Below, piece by piece: positions 1 through 5,638 of a stretch of DNA of 5,638 bases. The number at the start of each line of letters is the position of its first letter. Position 1 is the first letter of the stretch. The notes beneath the pieces are model-generated. The model worked only from the letters and a program-made list of their open reading frames with translations, made no database searches and had not been told where the DNA came from. Origin of the DNA: Chth-196 sp044370935 (GTDB taxonomy: Bacteria; Verrucomicrobiota; Verrucomicrobiia; Chthoniobacterales; Chthoniobacteraceae); assembly GCA_044370935.1 (NCBI GenBank), contig JBILUQ010000259.1:1-5638 (forward strand), given 5' to 3'. Made by a program: the position numbers and the translations under genes.

Positions 1-902
1 ACTGCGGTAAAGGCGATCACTCCGATTGCGGTGGTTTTGGCGTCGAGACCGGTGATGCCTTTTGAAGAGGCGGGTGAGAGCAGGGAAGTAAGCGAATCTG
101 ATGGGAGGTGGCGCGTGTTGGCGTCGAGAAATTGGCCGCGCAGACGTCTCGCGAGCTGGGCAAGGGATGCGGTGTCCTGTCGCGAAAGGTGTGAATCGAT
201 AAACTGGCCTTTTGCAGTATCGCCGATTCCTGCGATGACGACACGATCAACGGAGGGTGGCAGCGCTTCAAGACCTGCATCCGAAACGGTGTCGCCGTCT
301 GAGAGCACCAGCAGCGTGGTGCTGCGTCGTTTGAGTTGGGCGCATTGGGCGGCGGTCTTGTTGAGTGCTTCAAGCAGGTTGGTTTTGCCTGCTTGAAAGG
401 CGATGTGCAGTGGCAGATCCCTTGCCATGTACAGGATCAAGTTTCTGTCGACGCTACCCTGGATGAGTGGCTTTTGTGTTGTGTAAAAAGCCGAAAGGGA
501 AAGTTTCAGATGATCTCCTGGGGCCCGGTTCAGAACGGATTCGAGCACGTCTGCGGCACGCTGTGAGCGCCGTTGGTCGTGCTCTGGTCCGGCGTCCTCG
601 ATGAGCATGCTGGGTGAAACGTCCAGAAGCACAAAAAGGTGCCGCTCTCCTTCGGCTTTTTCCTCTGATCGCAATCCATCGAGTGAAATGAGAGTCATTA
701 GTCCCCAGACTGCCCCCGCAATGAGTACTGCTCTGAGCGCGGGCAGTGCCTGTGTCCAGTTTGCGGGATGGAAACCCGGCCCGAACGCAAGAGGAGCGCT
801 CAGTCTCACGCGTTTTGCATGCAGTGTCTCAGCTAATGCTGCCAAAGCTCCGCTCAACAAGGCGCAGCAGGCGATCGTTGTTGTTGAGCCGAAATCTACC
901 AT
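1..902 (-). CDS. BatB-like membrane-anchored VWA-domain protein, partial (C-terminus outside window)
   Basis: An open frame of 300 complete codons runs from an ATG at 902-900 off the left edge, with no stop in the window. The protein has a weakly hydrophobic N-terminus (about residues 6-23), a likely membrane helix at about 54-73, then a VWA domain from about 88 to 275. The MIDAS motif is intact: DVSPS with D94, S96 and S98, T174 in GKTN, and D202 in LSDGD. The last visible residues (about 289-300) turn hydrophobic and probably begin the C-terminal membrane helix usual in BatA/BatB proteins. The VWA domain would sit in the cytoplasm beside the inner membrane and bind a divalent metal plus a partner protein. 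The start overlaps the preceding VWA gene by 7 bases and has no Shine-Dalgarno sequence. VWA assignment is firm; calling it BatB rests on being the second membrane VWA gene after moxR and DUF58. Confidence 0.88.
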   Translation of the reverse strand, partial: MVDFGSTTTIACCALLSGALAALAETLHAKRVRLSAPLAFGPGFHPANWTQALPALRAVLIAGAVWGLMTLISLDGLRSEEKAEGERHLFVLLDVSPSMLIEDAGPEHDQRRSQRAADVLESVLNRAPGDHLKLSLSAFYTTQKPLIQGSVDRNLILYMARDLPLHIAFQAGKTNLLEALNKTAAQCAQLKRRSTTLLVLSDGDTVSDAGLEALPPSVDRVVIAGIGDTAKGQFIDSHLSRQDTASLAQLARRLRGQFLDANTRHLPSDSLTSLLSPASSKGITGLDAKTTAIGVIAFTA

Positions 903-1810
903 GGGGTGAATCGTAGCCCGAAAAGGTTGAATCCGATCGCGGCGATTGAAGCAAGTCCCGCCAAGCACGCGGGCTCGTACCAGTCGACCCAGTCGTGTGT
1001 CACCTGCTTGAAGCGCGCTTTTTGGAGCGAATCAATTTCAGTAAACACGTCGCGCAGAGTCGCCGGGTCATCCGCGCGATATACTTTTCCGCCAGTCCTC
1101 GCACTCAAAGAATAAATGCCGTCCTCGGGATCGGTGCCGATGATGATGGAAAACAGACGTATTTTCGCTCCCAACAGTTGCTCGGCGACTTCCCGTTCAG
1201 CATTCCCGTCAAAGTCCGCGCTCTCGCCATCGGTGAGTAGGATGATGGCGCGGTCACCGTCCGTGGTTGCATTCATCCGAGGCACGCAGTTTTTGAGCGC
1301 GTTCGCGATGAACGTGCCGGCGAATGAGCGGGGGAGTTGTCTGGGTTGGATGAAGTGGAGCGTATTCTTGAGGGCGCTTAGATCTTTGGTTGGGGGGAAC
1401 CAGTGGAGGAAGTCCATCCCGAAGATGGACAGGCCGAATGCGTCGCCTTCTCGTCGCGAACAAAAAGCTCGTGCAGCTTCCATTGCCGTTTCAAAGCGGG
1501 TCTTGCCCCCCGCGACTGGGGTTTCCATCGACAGCGAAACATCGACAAGCAGAATGATGTTGTTGAGGATTCTTTGATCTTTGGGCGGGGCAGGTCGTCT
1601 CGGCCCAGCCAGGATCACAATTGCACAAGCGAGCAAAACCGCTGGCAAAGACTCAAAAGCTGACGTGAGTCGACGCAGCCACTCCCCGCGCCCGCCCCGA
1701 GTGTAATCAAAGGGCATCAGGAGTGGAATCCCAGCCCTATACCAGTGGGCTGTAATCCAGAAGACCGGAAGCGCGAGTAGGAACAGCAGAAAGGGGCGGT
1801 GGAAGCTCAT
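896..1810 (-). CDS. BatA-like membrane-anchored VWA-domain protein
   Basis: This 304-residue protein has the classic BatA layout. Hydrophobic helices lie at about residues 6-22 and 54-69, a VWA domain at about 84-260, and a C-terminal membrane helix at about 279-297. The MIDAS is complete: DVSLS with D90, S92 and S94, T166 in AGTF, and D194 in LLTDGES. The segment before the last helix (IDSLQKARFKQV, then an aromatic-rich stretch with WVDWYEP) resembles the conserved C-terminal part of BatA proteins, where an ID.L.K motif precedes the membrane helix. In the family the VWA domain binds metal and mediates protein contacts, probably regulated by the MoxR ATPase encoded in the same operon. The ATG start overlaps the TGA of the upstream gene as ATGA, and no Shine-Dalgarno sequence precedes it. 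The TAG stop lies within the next gene's start region. VWA assignment is firm; the biological target is unknown. Confidence 0.93.
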   Translation of the reverse strand: MSFHRPFLLFLLALPVFWITAHWYRAGIPLLMPFDYTRGGRGEWLRRLTSAFESLPAVLLACAIVILAGPRRPAPPKDQRILNNIILLVDVSLSMETPVAGGKTRFETAMEAARAFCSRREGDAFGLSIFGMDFLHWFPPTKDLSALKNTLHFIQPRQLPRSFAGTFIANALKNCVPRMNATTDGDRAIILLTDGESADFDGNAEREVAEQLLGAKIRLFSIIIGTDPEDGIYSLSARTGGKVYRADDPATLRDVFTEIDSLQKARFKQVTHDWVDWYEPACLAGLASIAAIGFNLFGLRFTPW

Positions 1811-2955
1811 GTCTGCTTTTTGGTTTGTGCATGCCCGCCTCTTTTGAAACCGGCTGTAGAGGAGGCCGCGCTGTCGGATTGGTCCGGCTGCTTTTGCTTT
1901 ACCTGTGCGACTTCGTCAGACTCGTCTTCGTAGACGTCTGTTTTTGCGTCCGGTTCATGGTCCTCGCTGTCGTCACGGCCTTCATTGCCTTCATTGCCTG
2001 CATCGGCGTGAGCGTCGTCGTCCGCATTGGCAGGGTGAGATTCCTCTGGATTGCTCTCGTCGTTGTCTGGGCTCTCGATCAGAGCCGGAATGTCGAAATA
2101 CGGTGCGAGTACCTTTGAGACTTCCGAAGTGAGGATGTGGGAATAGGGTTGGTAAAGCCAACGCTCGACAGAGCGCAGCAGCGCGCCGCCCTCCTTATCT
2201 TCCATAATTGCCTCCCGCTTCTCTGCGGTATCCAGGTCTGAAATCTCGAGCTTTTCACTCCAAAACCGAATGATGGTTTGTTCGAGCAGAACTTTCTCCT
2301 CGGTCGTGATTGTTTTCCGAGCCGCCTTAAGTGCGAGAGGTTCGAGGATCGCCCCAAGGCTTGTTACTGGCGGCGGCGGTGGTGGTGGTGCCATTAGTTT
2401 CGGGCGTGGCCGATAAAATAGAGCCGCACCGCAACCCAACCATGCGAGAATCAAGGCAGCCAGCGTTGGGCGATAGGGGATGCGAAGCGGAGGCAAGGCA
2501 GTCGGCATGTCTGGTAGGGTAGTGGAAGCGTCCTCCGGTAAGAGTGCACGAACCGTTACCGAAATCGCTGGAAGTTTGTCCCGGACCCGCTTGCCCTCTG
2601 CGTTTTGAAGATAGTCCGCTAGATTGTACACGCCGCTCTGCAGCCCAATGTAAGCGAAATTGTATTTGTACTGGCCCTCGGGAGTGCGGTGGACCGAGTG
2701 CACTCGAAGGATGATGGATGCGTTTTCATTAACTGGCAGCGGTGTGTAATCCGGCTTGTTTAAGATCCGCTCTACAGTGCCCTCGATGCCGACGCTCATC
2801 TCGCGTTCTCTAAGAGGCGCGCCTTTCGCAGGTGAATCGGCGAGAGCGGTGAGCAGCGACCACACAGCACTCATCGTCATGAACCATTGCAGGCTCTGCT
2901 TCGAATTGAAGCGGTGCTTATGGTTGCTGATTCGGAAGTGCTCAGGCCTTTTCAT
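1807..2955 (-). CDS. Membrane-anchored protein of unrecognised family in a MoxR/Bat-like operon
   Basis: I do not recognise a named domain in this 382-residue protein. A basic N-terminus leads into a hydrophobic segment at about residues 24-39 with a plausible signal-peptidase site after ALA (A39). A soluble region of about 120 residues follows, probably periplasmic, then one strong membrane helix at about 163-180 followed by basic YRPRPK, which suits cytoplasmic placement of what comes next. Seven consecutive prolines (190-196) join this to a helical segment (about 205-290) and then a very acidic tail: residues 291-350 hold 24 Asp/Glu and only 2 Lys/Arg. The last residues are basic. It sits between DUF58 and the first membrane VWA gene, a slot that in related operons holds a small one-helix membrane protein (such as DUF4381 types); similarity to those is positional, not shown. 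Start and stop overlap both neighbours as ATGA. An internal ATG at M26 or M28 would give a more ordinary signal peptide. Confidence 0.85.
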   Translation of the reverse strand: MKRPEHFRISNHKHRFNSKQSLQWFMTMSAVWSLLTALADSPAKGAPLREREMSVGIEGTVERILNKPDYTPLPVNENASIILRVHSVHRTPEGQYKYNFAYIGLQSGVYNLADYLQNAEGKRVRDKLPAISVTVRALLPEDASTTLPDMPTALPPLRIPYRPTLAALILAWLGCGAALFYRPRPKLMAPPPPPPPVTSLGAILEPLALKAARKTITTEEKVLLEQTIIRFWSEKLEISDLDTAEKREAIMEDKEGGALLRSVERWLYQPYSHILTSEVSKVLAPYFDIPALIESPDNDESNPEESHPANADDDAHADAGNEGNEGRDDSEDHEPDAKTDVYEDESDEVAQVKQKQPDQSDSAASSTAGFKRGGHAQTKKQT

Positions 2956-3848
2956 GCTGCGTTGCGGCGGCCGAGTCTGTGGGATAAAAAATGGCGCAGC
3001 GGCGCGACAAATTCAGCTCCGACCAAAACGCGAAGGTAGGAGATGTCAGCGGCCTCTAATTCGGATGGGTCGTATGCAGGGGTGCGCTTAAAATGCCGCG
3101 TTGCAGTGAATGAAACGCCGGTCTCCGCCTCGCGGGCCATGAAGATGCCGAGGCGCGGCATTTGTGTTTCGGCTGGATCTTGAATGTGTATCACAGCGCA
3201 ATCGTGCTGCTGGGCGAGTGTGCGCAAGCTTGCTGTGGCTAGCGGGTCATGGAGATCACTCAGAAGTATCAGGAGCGAGGTTTGCTTGAGTTGAGAGGCC
3301 AGAGCGCGCAGTTTGGTGCCGACGCAGGTGGACTCGCCAAAGGACGCGGAGCGCAGCTGGTTGATCCAACCGAGAACGGACTGTTTGGAGTTGCCTGCCG
3401 GTGCATGGAGCTCCCGTGATCCCAACGCGAGTAGCCCGACCGGATTGCTTTGGTTCAGGCCGGCCAGCGCGAGGGCTCCAGCGATTTGCAGCGCGATCTG
3501 GTACTTGCTATTGGCTTTCACGGAACTCAGAAGCATCGAAGCGGAGGTGTCTACCATCAGGTATACCGGCATCCGGCGCGGCGCCTCGTATTCCTTTACA
3601 TGCACGCGGCCGGTTTTTCCTGTGACCCGCCAGTCGATGGACTTCACGGGATCGCCTGTCTGGTAGGGGCGCGACTGGGCAAATTCGAGTCCCGATCCGA
3701 GGAACGCTGAAGTTTGCTGACCGTATGCGAGCATATCCGCGAGCTTTCGTACGCTTAGCTCAAACTGTCTCGCATCGAGTGTGTCGTCGCGAAGTTGAAA
3801 ACTGGCTGTCGGCATAAGCGATTGCGGCAGTGGTCGCGTGTTTCTCAA
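2952..3848 (-). CDS. DUF58 family protein with VWA-type MIDAS
   Basis: The protein (298 residues from the longest start) shows the DUF58 signature at about residues 51-89: an FLGSGLEFA segment, SRPYQTGDPVKSIDW, then a VHVKEYE element. A VWA-like fold follows with an intact MIDAS: DTSAS (D100, S102, S104), T178 in a GT pair, and D198 in LLSDLHD. No convincing membrane helix is visible, so it is probably cytoplasmic, unlike many DUF58 proteins that carry two N-terminal helices. DUF58 genes almost always follow moxR, and the product is taken to be a partner or substrate of that ATPase. The start is uncertain. The longest frame uses TTG at 3848-3846, overlapping the moxR stop as TTGA. The first ATG, at 3815-3813 (residue 12), would give 287 residues and leave the conserved part untouched. 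Neither has a Shine-Dalgarno sequence; overlap coupling favours TTG, codon preference favours ATG. The stop overlaps the next gene as ATGA. Confidence 0.92.
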   Translation of the reverse strand: MRNTRPLPQSLMPTASFQLRDDTLDARQFELSVRKLADMLAYGQQTSAFLGSGLEFAQSRPYQTGDPVKSIDWRVTGKTGRVHVKEYEAPRRMPVYLMVDTSASMLLSSVKANSKYQIALQIAGALALAGLNQSNPVGLLALGSRELHAPAGNSKQSVLGWINQLRSASFGESTCVGTKLRALASQLKQTSLLILLSDLHDPLATASLRTLAQQHDCAVIHIQDPAETQMPRLGIFMAREAETGVSFTATRHFKRTPAYDPSELEAADISYLRVLVGAEFVAPLRHFLSHRLGRRNAA

Positions 3849-4810
3849 GCCAGCGTTTTCAAAAGATCCTGCAGCACGGAGTACGGGGTTTTTCCTGAGG
3901 CCGTCGCCTCGTAGCGGAGGCGGATGCGGTGAAGAATCACGTCTTCAGCGAGCGAAAGCAGATCATCCGGGGTGACGTATTCTCTTTGATGCAAAAATGC
4001 GCGAGCCCGCGCCGCTTGAACCAAGGAAAGCGAGGCTCGAGGCGAACATCCAAGTTCAACTGCTGTATGCTCGCGTGATGCACCGATCAGGTTCACGCAG
4101 TGTTTCACAAAAACCTCGCTCACATGGATGCGCTGCACGGATTCCATTGCGTTCACCAGATCGCTGGCGGTGCAAACGGCGTCGCCCGAGATTTGGTCGA
4201 AAGCTGACTTTGGAACCGCGCCGGTCTTAGTGCGGCGAATGCCCATCGAGAGTTGTCTGCGGATGATCTCCTCTTCCTGCTCCGCCTTCGGGTAGCCCAG
4301 TCGGTGGCAGAGCATGAAGCGGTCAAGTTGGGCTTCGGGTAGTTCAAAAGTGCCCGCCTGCTCAACCGGGTTTTGTGTCGCGATGACGAGAAAGGGCGTC
4401 GGCAGCGCGTGCGTCGAGTTGCCGATTGTCACCCGCCGTTCCTGCATGGCCTCGAGCAGGGCGCTCTGGACCTTTGGCGCGGCGCGGTTGATTTCGTCCG
4501 CTAGGAGCAGGTTTGTGAACACGGGGCCCTTATGAGTGACGAATTTGCCTGAAGTCTGGTCCAGCACCTCCGACCCGAGGATGTCTGAGGGGAGCATGTC
4601 GATCGTGAATTGTACGCGGCTAAACTGGAGCTGGATGGAGCTGGAGACTGAATTGACCAGCAGCGTTTTGGCCAGCCCAGGAACCCCCATCAGGAGAAGG
4701 TGGCCGCCGGTGAGCAGGGCGATGAGCATCCTTTCGACCACCACATCCTGGCCGACTACCGACTGCGCCACTCGCTCGCGGATTGCTGAAGAGAAGGAGG
4801 TGGAGGGCAT
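3845..4810 (-). CDS. MoxR-family AAA+ ATPase
   Basis: This 321-residue protein has normal MoxR length and every expected motif. Walker A is GVPGLAKT at 42-49 with K48. Walker B is LLLADEINRA at 101-110 with D105 and E106. Sensor 1 is ATQNPVE with N137. The conserved LPEAQLDRF segment at 147-155 and the GCSPRAS sensor 2 region at 244-250 with R248 follow. The C-terminal helical lid ends in LHRIRLRY, typical of the family. It should be a cytoplasmic ring-forming ATPase using ATP hydrolysis to remodel or mature partner proteins, here probably the three VWA proteins encoded downstream. It is the first gene of the minus-strand operon, and its promoter should lie in the divergent intergenic region. 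The ATG at 4810-4808 has only a poor Shine-Dalgarno-like GGAT a few bases upstream. All catalytic residues are present, so it should be active. Confidence 0.97.
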   Translation of the reverse strand: MPSTSFSSAIRERVAQSVVGQDVVVERMLIALLTGGHLLLMGVPGLAKTLLVNSVSSSIQLQFSRVQFTIDMLPSDILGSEVLDQTSGKFVTHKGPVFTNLLLADEINRAAPKVQSALLEAMQERRVTIGNSTHALPTPFLVIATQNPVEQAGTFELPEAQLDRFMLCHRLGYPKAEQEEEIIRRQLSMGIRRTKTGAVPKSAFDQISGDAVCTASDLVNAMESVQRIHVSEVFVKHCVNLIGASREHTAVELGCSPRASLSLVQAARARAFLHQREYVTPDDLLSLAEDVILHRIRLRYEATASGKTPYSVLQDLLKTLA

Positions 4811-4839
4811 CTGATCCGGGTGGAATTCTAACCTCGTAA

Positions 4840-4867
4840 AGGGTAGGACGGATGCTTTTTGTTACAA
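4840..4867 (-). promoter_or_regulatory. Weak candidate promoter for the moxR operon
   Basis: On the minus strand, TTGTAA (4867-4862) and TACCCT (4845-4840) stand 16 bases apart, matching the sigma-70 -35 and -10 consensus at 4 of 6 and 3 of 6 positions. The distance to the moxR ATG (about 30 bases from the -10 box) is suitable. The match is poor and could be chance. Confidence 0.2.
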
Positions 4868-4930
4868 GTTCAATATCCCCGAATATGCCCTGGACTGGGC
4901 CGGGCAACCGGCGTCCGGCTGGTTTTGTTT

Positions 4931-4940
4931 AAAATATTTT
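4931..4940. repeat. AT-only perfect palindrome AAAATATTTT
   Basis: Ten bases read identically on both strands, within an AT-rich patch (4923-4940) inside otherwise GC-rich intergenic DNA. It could be a dimeric regulator's site or part of a promoter -10 region (TAAAAT at 4930-4935), but a ten-base AT palindrome also arises by chance. Only the palindrome itself is directly seen. Confidence 0.4.
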
Positions 4941-5051
4941 CATGGCGCCTGCATTTGGGCTTCCAAGAAAGCGGTGATTCAAAGATTTAGAAGGTAGCCA
5001 CCCCCGTTCCGCATGCTAACTGCCCCACCAAGCCGCGTTGTGCTTTCTCTT

Positions 5052-5071
5052 CAGACGTCCGGCTCCGTCTG
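5052..5071. repeat. Inverted repeat CAGACG...CGTCTG
   Basis: A perfect six-base inverted repeat with an eight-base spacer lies about 125 bases upstream of the exported-protein gene. It could form a small hairpin in a leader transcript or serve as an operator. No U-rich tract follows on either strand, so it is not an intrinsic terminator. Significance is uncertain. Confidence 0.35.
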
Positions 5072-5197
5072 CGCTGAGCAGGCACGCATTCGCGGTCTAC
5101 CAGAATTTTCAGCCACTGAGGTCGTAGGCTGAATGCTGTTGGTGGATCGGCGCTCTTGTTCGGAATTTTAATGCTGGGGATCTGTGAATTTAACGAC

Positions 5198-5638
5198 ATG
5201 AAAAAATTGACACACTTTTGTGCGATGGCCGCTATCCACCTTGGGGTGAGTGCGACGAGTTGCGTGGCCGCTGACACTGTTTTGTTTGAGCAAAACTTCG
5301 AGGCCTCGGCTGCGGGGCCGGTTTCAAAGGAGTTTCTGCCATTGGCTGGGGACTTCGCGGTTGTGGTTGATAACGGCGCGCACTGGCTGGAGTTGCCCGG
5401 CACGCCGCTCGACACATTCGGCGCACTGTTCGGTCCGTCCAGTGCTGAGCCTGGCTCTTTGCAGGGGAAGTTTTTCGGAACCAAGACTGGGCGCAAGTAT
5501 CCTACCTTCGGACTGAGCCTGCGCGGAGCCGGTGGCTACAGGCTCATGGTGAGCCCGGGTAAAGGTCAGCTCGAAATTTACAAGGGGGACGAGCCCTTGG
5601 TGGGAGTGCCATTTGCCTGGACGAGCGGAGAATGGGTG
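5198..5638 (+). CDS. Exported protein of unknown function, possibly beta-sandwich (LamG-like), partial (C-terminus outside window)
   Basis: An open frame of 147 codons runs from ATG 5198 to the right edge without a stop. The N-terminus MKKLTHF plus a short hydrophobic stretch to about residue 25 is a signal peptide, with a likely cut after CVAA; C22 is preceded by ATS, only a poor lipobox. The mature part starts with a strand-like VLFEQNFE, contains LELPGTPLDTFGALFGP, and continues with alternating strands (TFGLSLRG, YRLMVSPG, QLEIYKGD). This fits the start of a concanavalin-like sandwich domain as found in secreted Verrucomicrobia and Planctomycetes proteins of the LamG or DUF1080 kind, but that is judged from pattern only. 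An in-frame ATG at 5171 adds nine residues (MLGICEFND) and has GGA nearby, but it spoils the signal peptide, so 5198 is preferred. It is divergent from the moxR operon, so a functional link is unproven. Confidence 0.82.
   Translation, partial: MKKLTHFCAMAAIHLGVSATSCVAADTVLFEQNFEASAAGPVSKEFLPLAGDFAVVVDNGAHWLELPGTPLDTFGALFGPSSAEPGSLQGKFFGTKTGRKYPTFGLSLRGAGGYRLMVSPGKGQLEIYKGDEPLVGVPFAWTSGEWV

Larger units (their letters stand above)
4811..5197. other. Divergent intergenic region, no convincing gene
   Basis: This 387-base stretch separates the starts of the divergent moxR operon and the exported-protein gene. I see no credible protein gene: the one ATG-led plus-strand frame near an AT-rich patch (4942-4977) has only 11 codons and no ribosome binding site, and a long minus-strand frame at 4987-5496 is a shadow of the exported-protein gene with no recognisable content. 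It holds a short GNRA-capped hairpin (4899-4912), an AT-only palindrome (4931-4940) and a hairpin (5052-5071). Promoters for both directions must lie here or further upstream, but no strong sigma-70 pair is obvious. No tRNA or riboswitch fold is recognisable by eye. Confidence 0.7.

Noticed and set aside
31..396. Plus-strand frame of 121 codons
   Set aside because: It lies antisense to the BatB-like VWA gene, whose MIDAS motifs and continuous frame are clear; the plus-strand translation has no recognisable content.
1116..1577. Plus-strand frame of 153 codons
   Set aside because: It is antisense to the BatA-like VWA gene and has a composition rich in Ser and Arg typical of shadow frames.
2368..2388. 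Triplet run GGC/GGT on the plus strand as a microsatellite or regulatory repeat
   Set aside because: It is explained as proline codons of the minus-strand gene; kept only as a coding observation.
4899..4930. Possible intrinsic terminator: GCCGG-GCAA-CCGGC hairpin followed by GGTTTTGTTT
   Set aside because: The stem has only five base pairs, the T-rich part begins about nine bases after the stem, and a terminator is not expected between two divergent gene starts.
4942..4977. Short ATG-led plus-strand frame of 11 codons after the AT-rich patch
   Set aside because: Too short, without a Shine-Dalgarno sequence or a leader-peptide pattern such as repeated codons for one amino acid.
4987..5496. 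Minus-strand frame of 169 codons across the intergenic region and the exported-protein gene
   Set aside because: It covers the signal-peptide gene on the other strand, has no recognisable motif, no ribosome binding site seen, and the plus-strand frame is much more protein-like.
1..5638. CRISPR array, tRNA, insertion sequence or prophage parts
   Set aside because: No regularly spaced repeats, no cloverleaf-like segment, and no transposase or integrase motif found on reading both strands.

Overview
The window looks like a chromosomal segment from a bacterium with moderately GC-rich DNA. The best guess for its origin is Verrucomicrobiota or a related lineage. This rests on the style of the exported protein at the right end and on a MoxR/DUF58/VWA (Bat-like) operon of the kind found across Bacteroidota, Verrucomicrobiota, Planctomycetota and others. 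No rRNA, marker protein or database search supports the placement, so it is an inference.

Layout. Positions 1-4810 are one compact minus-strand operon read right to left: a MoxR-family AAA+ ATPase (3845-4810), a DUF58 protein with a von Willebrand factor A (VWA) fold (2952-3848), a membrane-anchored protein of unrecognised family with a polyproline hinge and an acidic tail (1807-2955), a BatA-like membrane VWA protein (896-1810), and a BatB-like membrane VWA protein that starts at 902 and runs off the left edge. All four junctions overlap by 4 to 7 bases, and none of the downstream starts has a clear Shine-Dalgarno sequence, so translation is probably coupled. Positions 4811-5197 are a 387-base divergent intergenic region with no convincing gene. 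From 5198 to the right edge, a plus-strand gene begins that encodes an exported protein of unknown function; it is cut off by the window end.

How the genes may work together. In characterised MoxR systems an AAA+ ATPase acts as a chaperone or remodeller for partners carrying VWA domains with a metal-ion-dependent adhesion site (MIDAS). Here one ATPase is encoded with three separate VWA proteins, all with intact DxSxS motifs: one predicted soluble (DUF58) and two membrane-anchored. The middle gene places a periplasmic domain, one membrane helix and a charged cytoplasmic region in the same set. The arrangement matches the Bacteroides aerotolerance (Bat) type of operon, linked in other bacteria to stress tolerance or envelope function; the substrate here cannot be read from sequence. 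The least familiar part is the 382-residue third protein. I see no mobile element, CRISPR array, RNA gene or toxin-antitoxin module.
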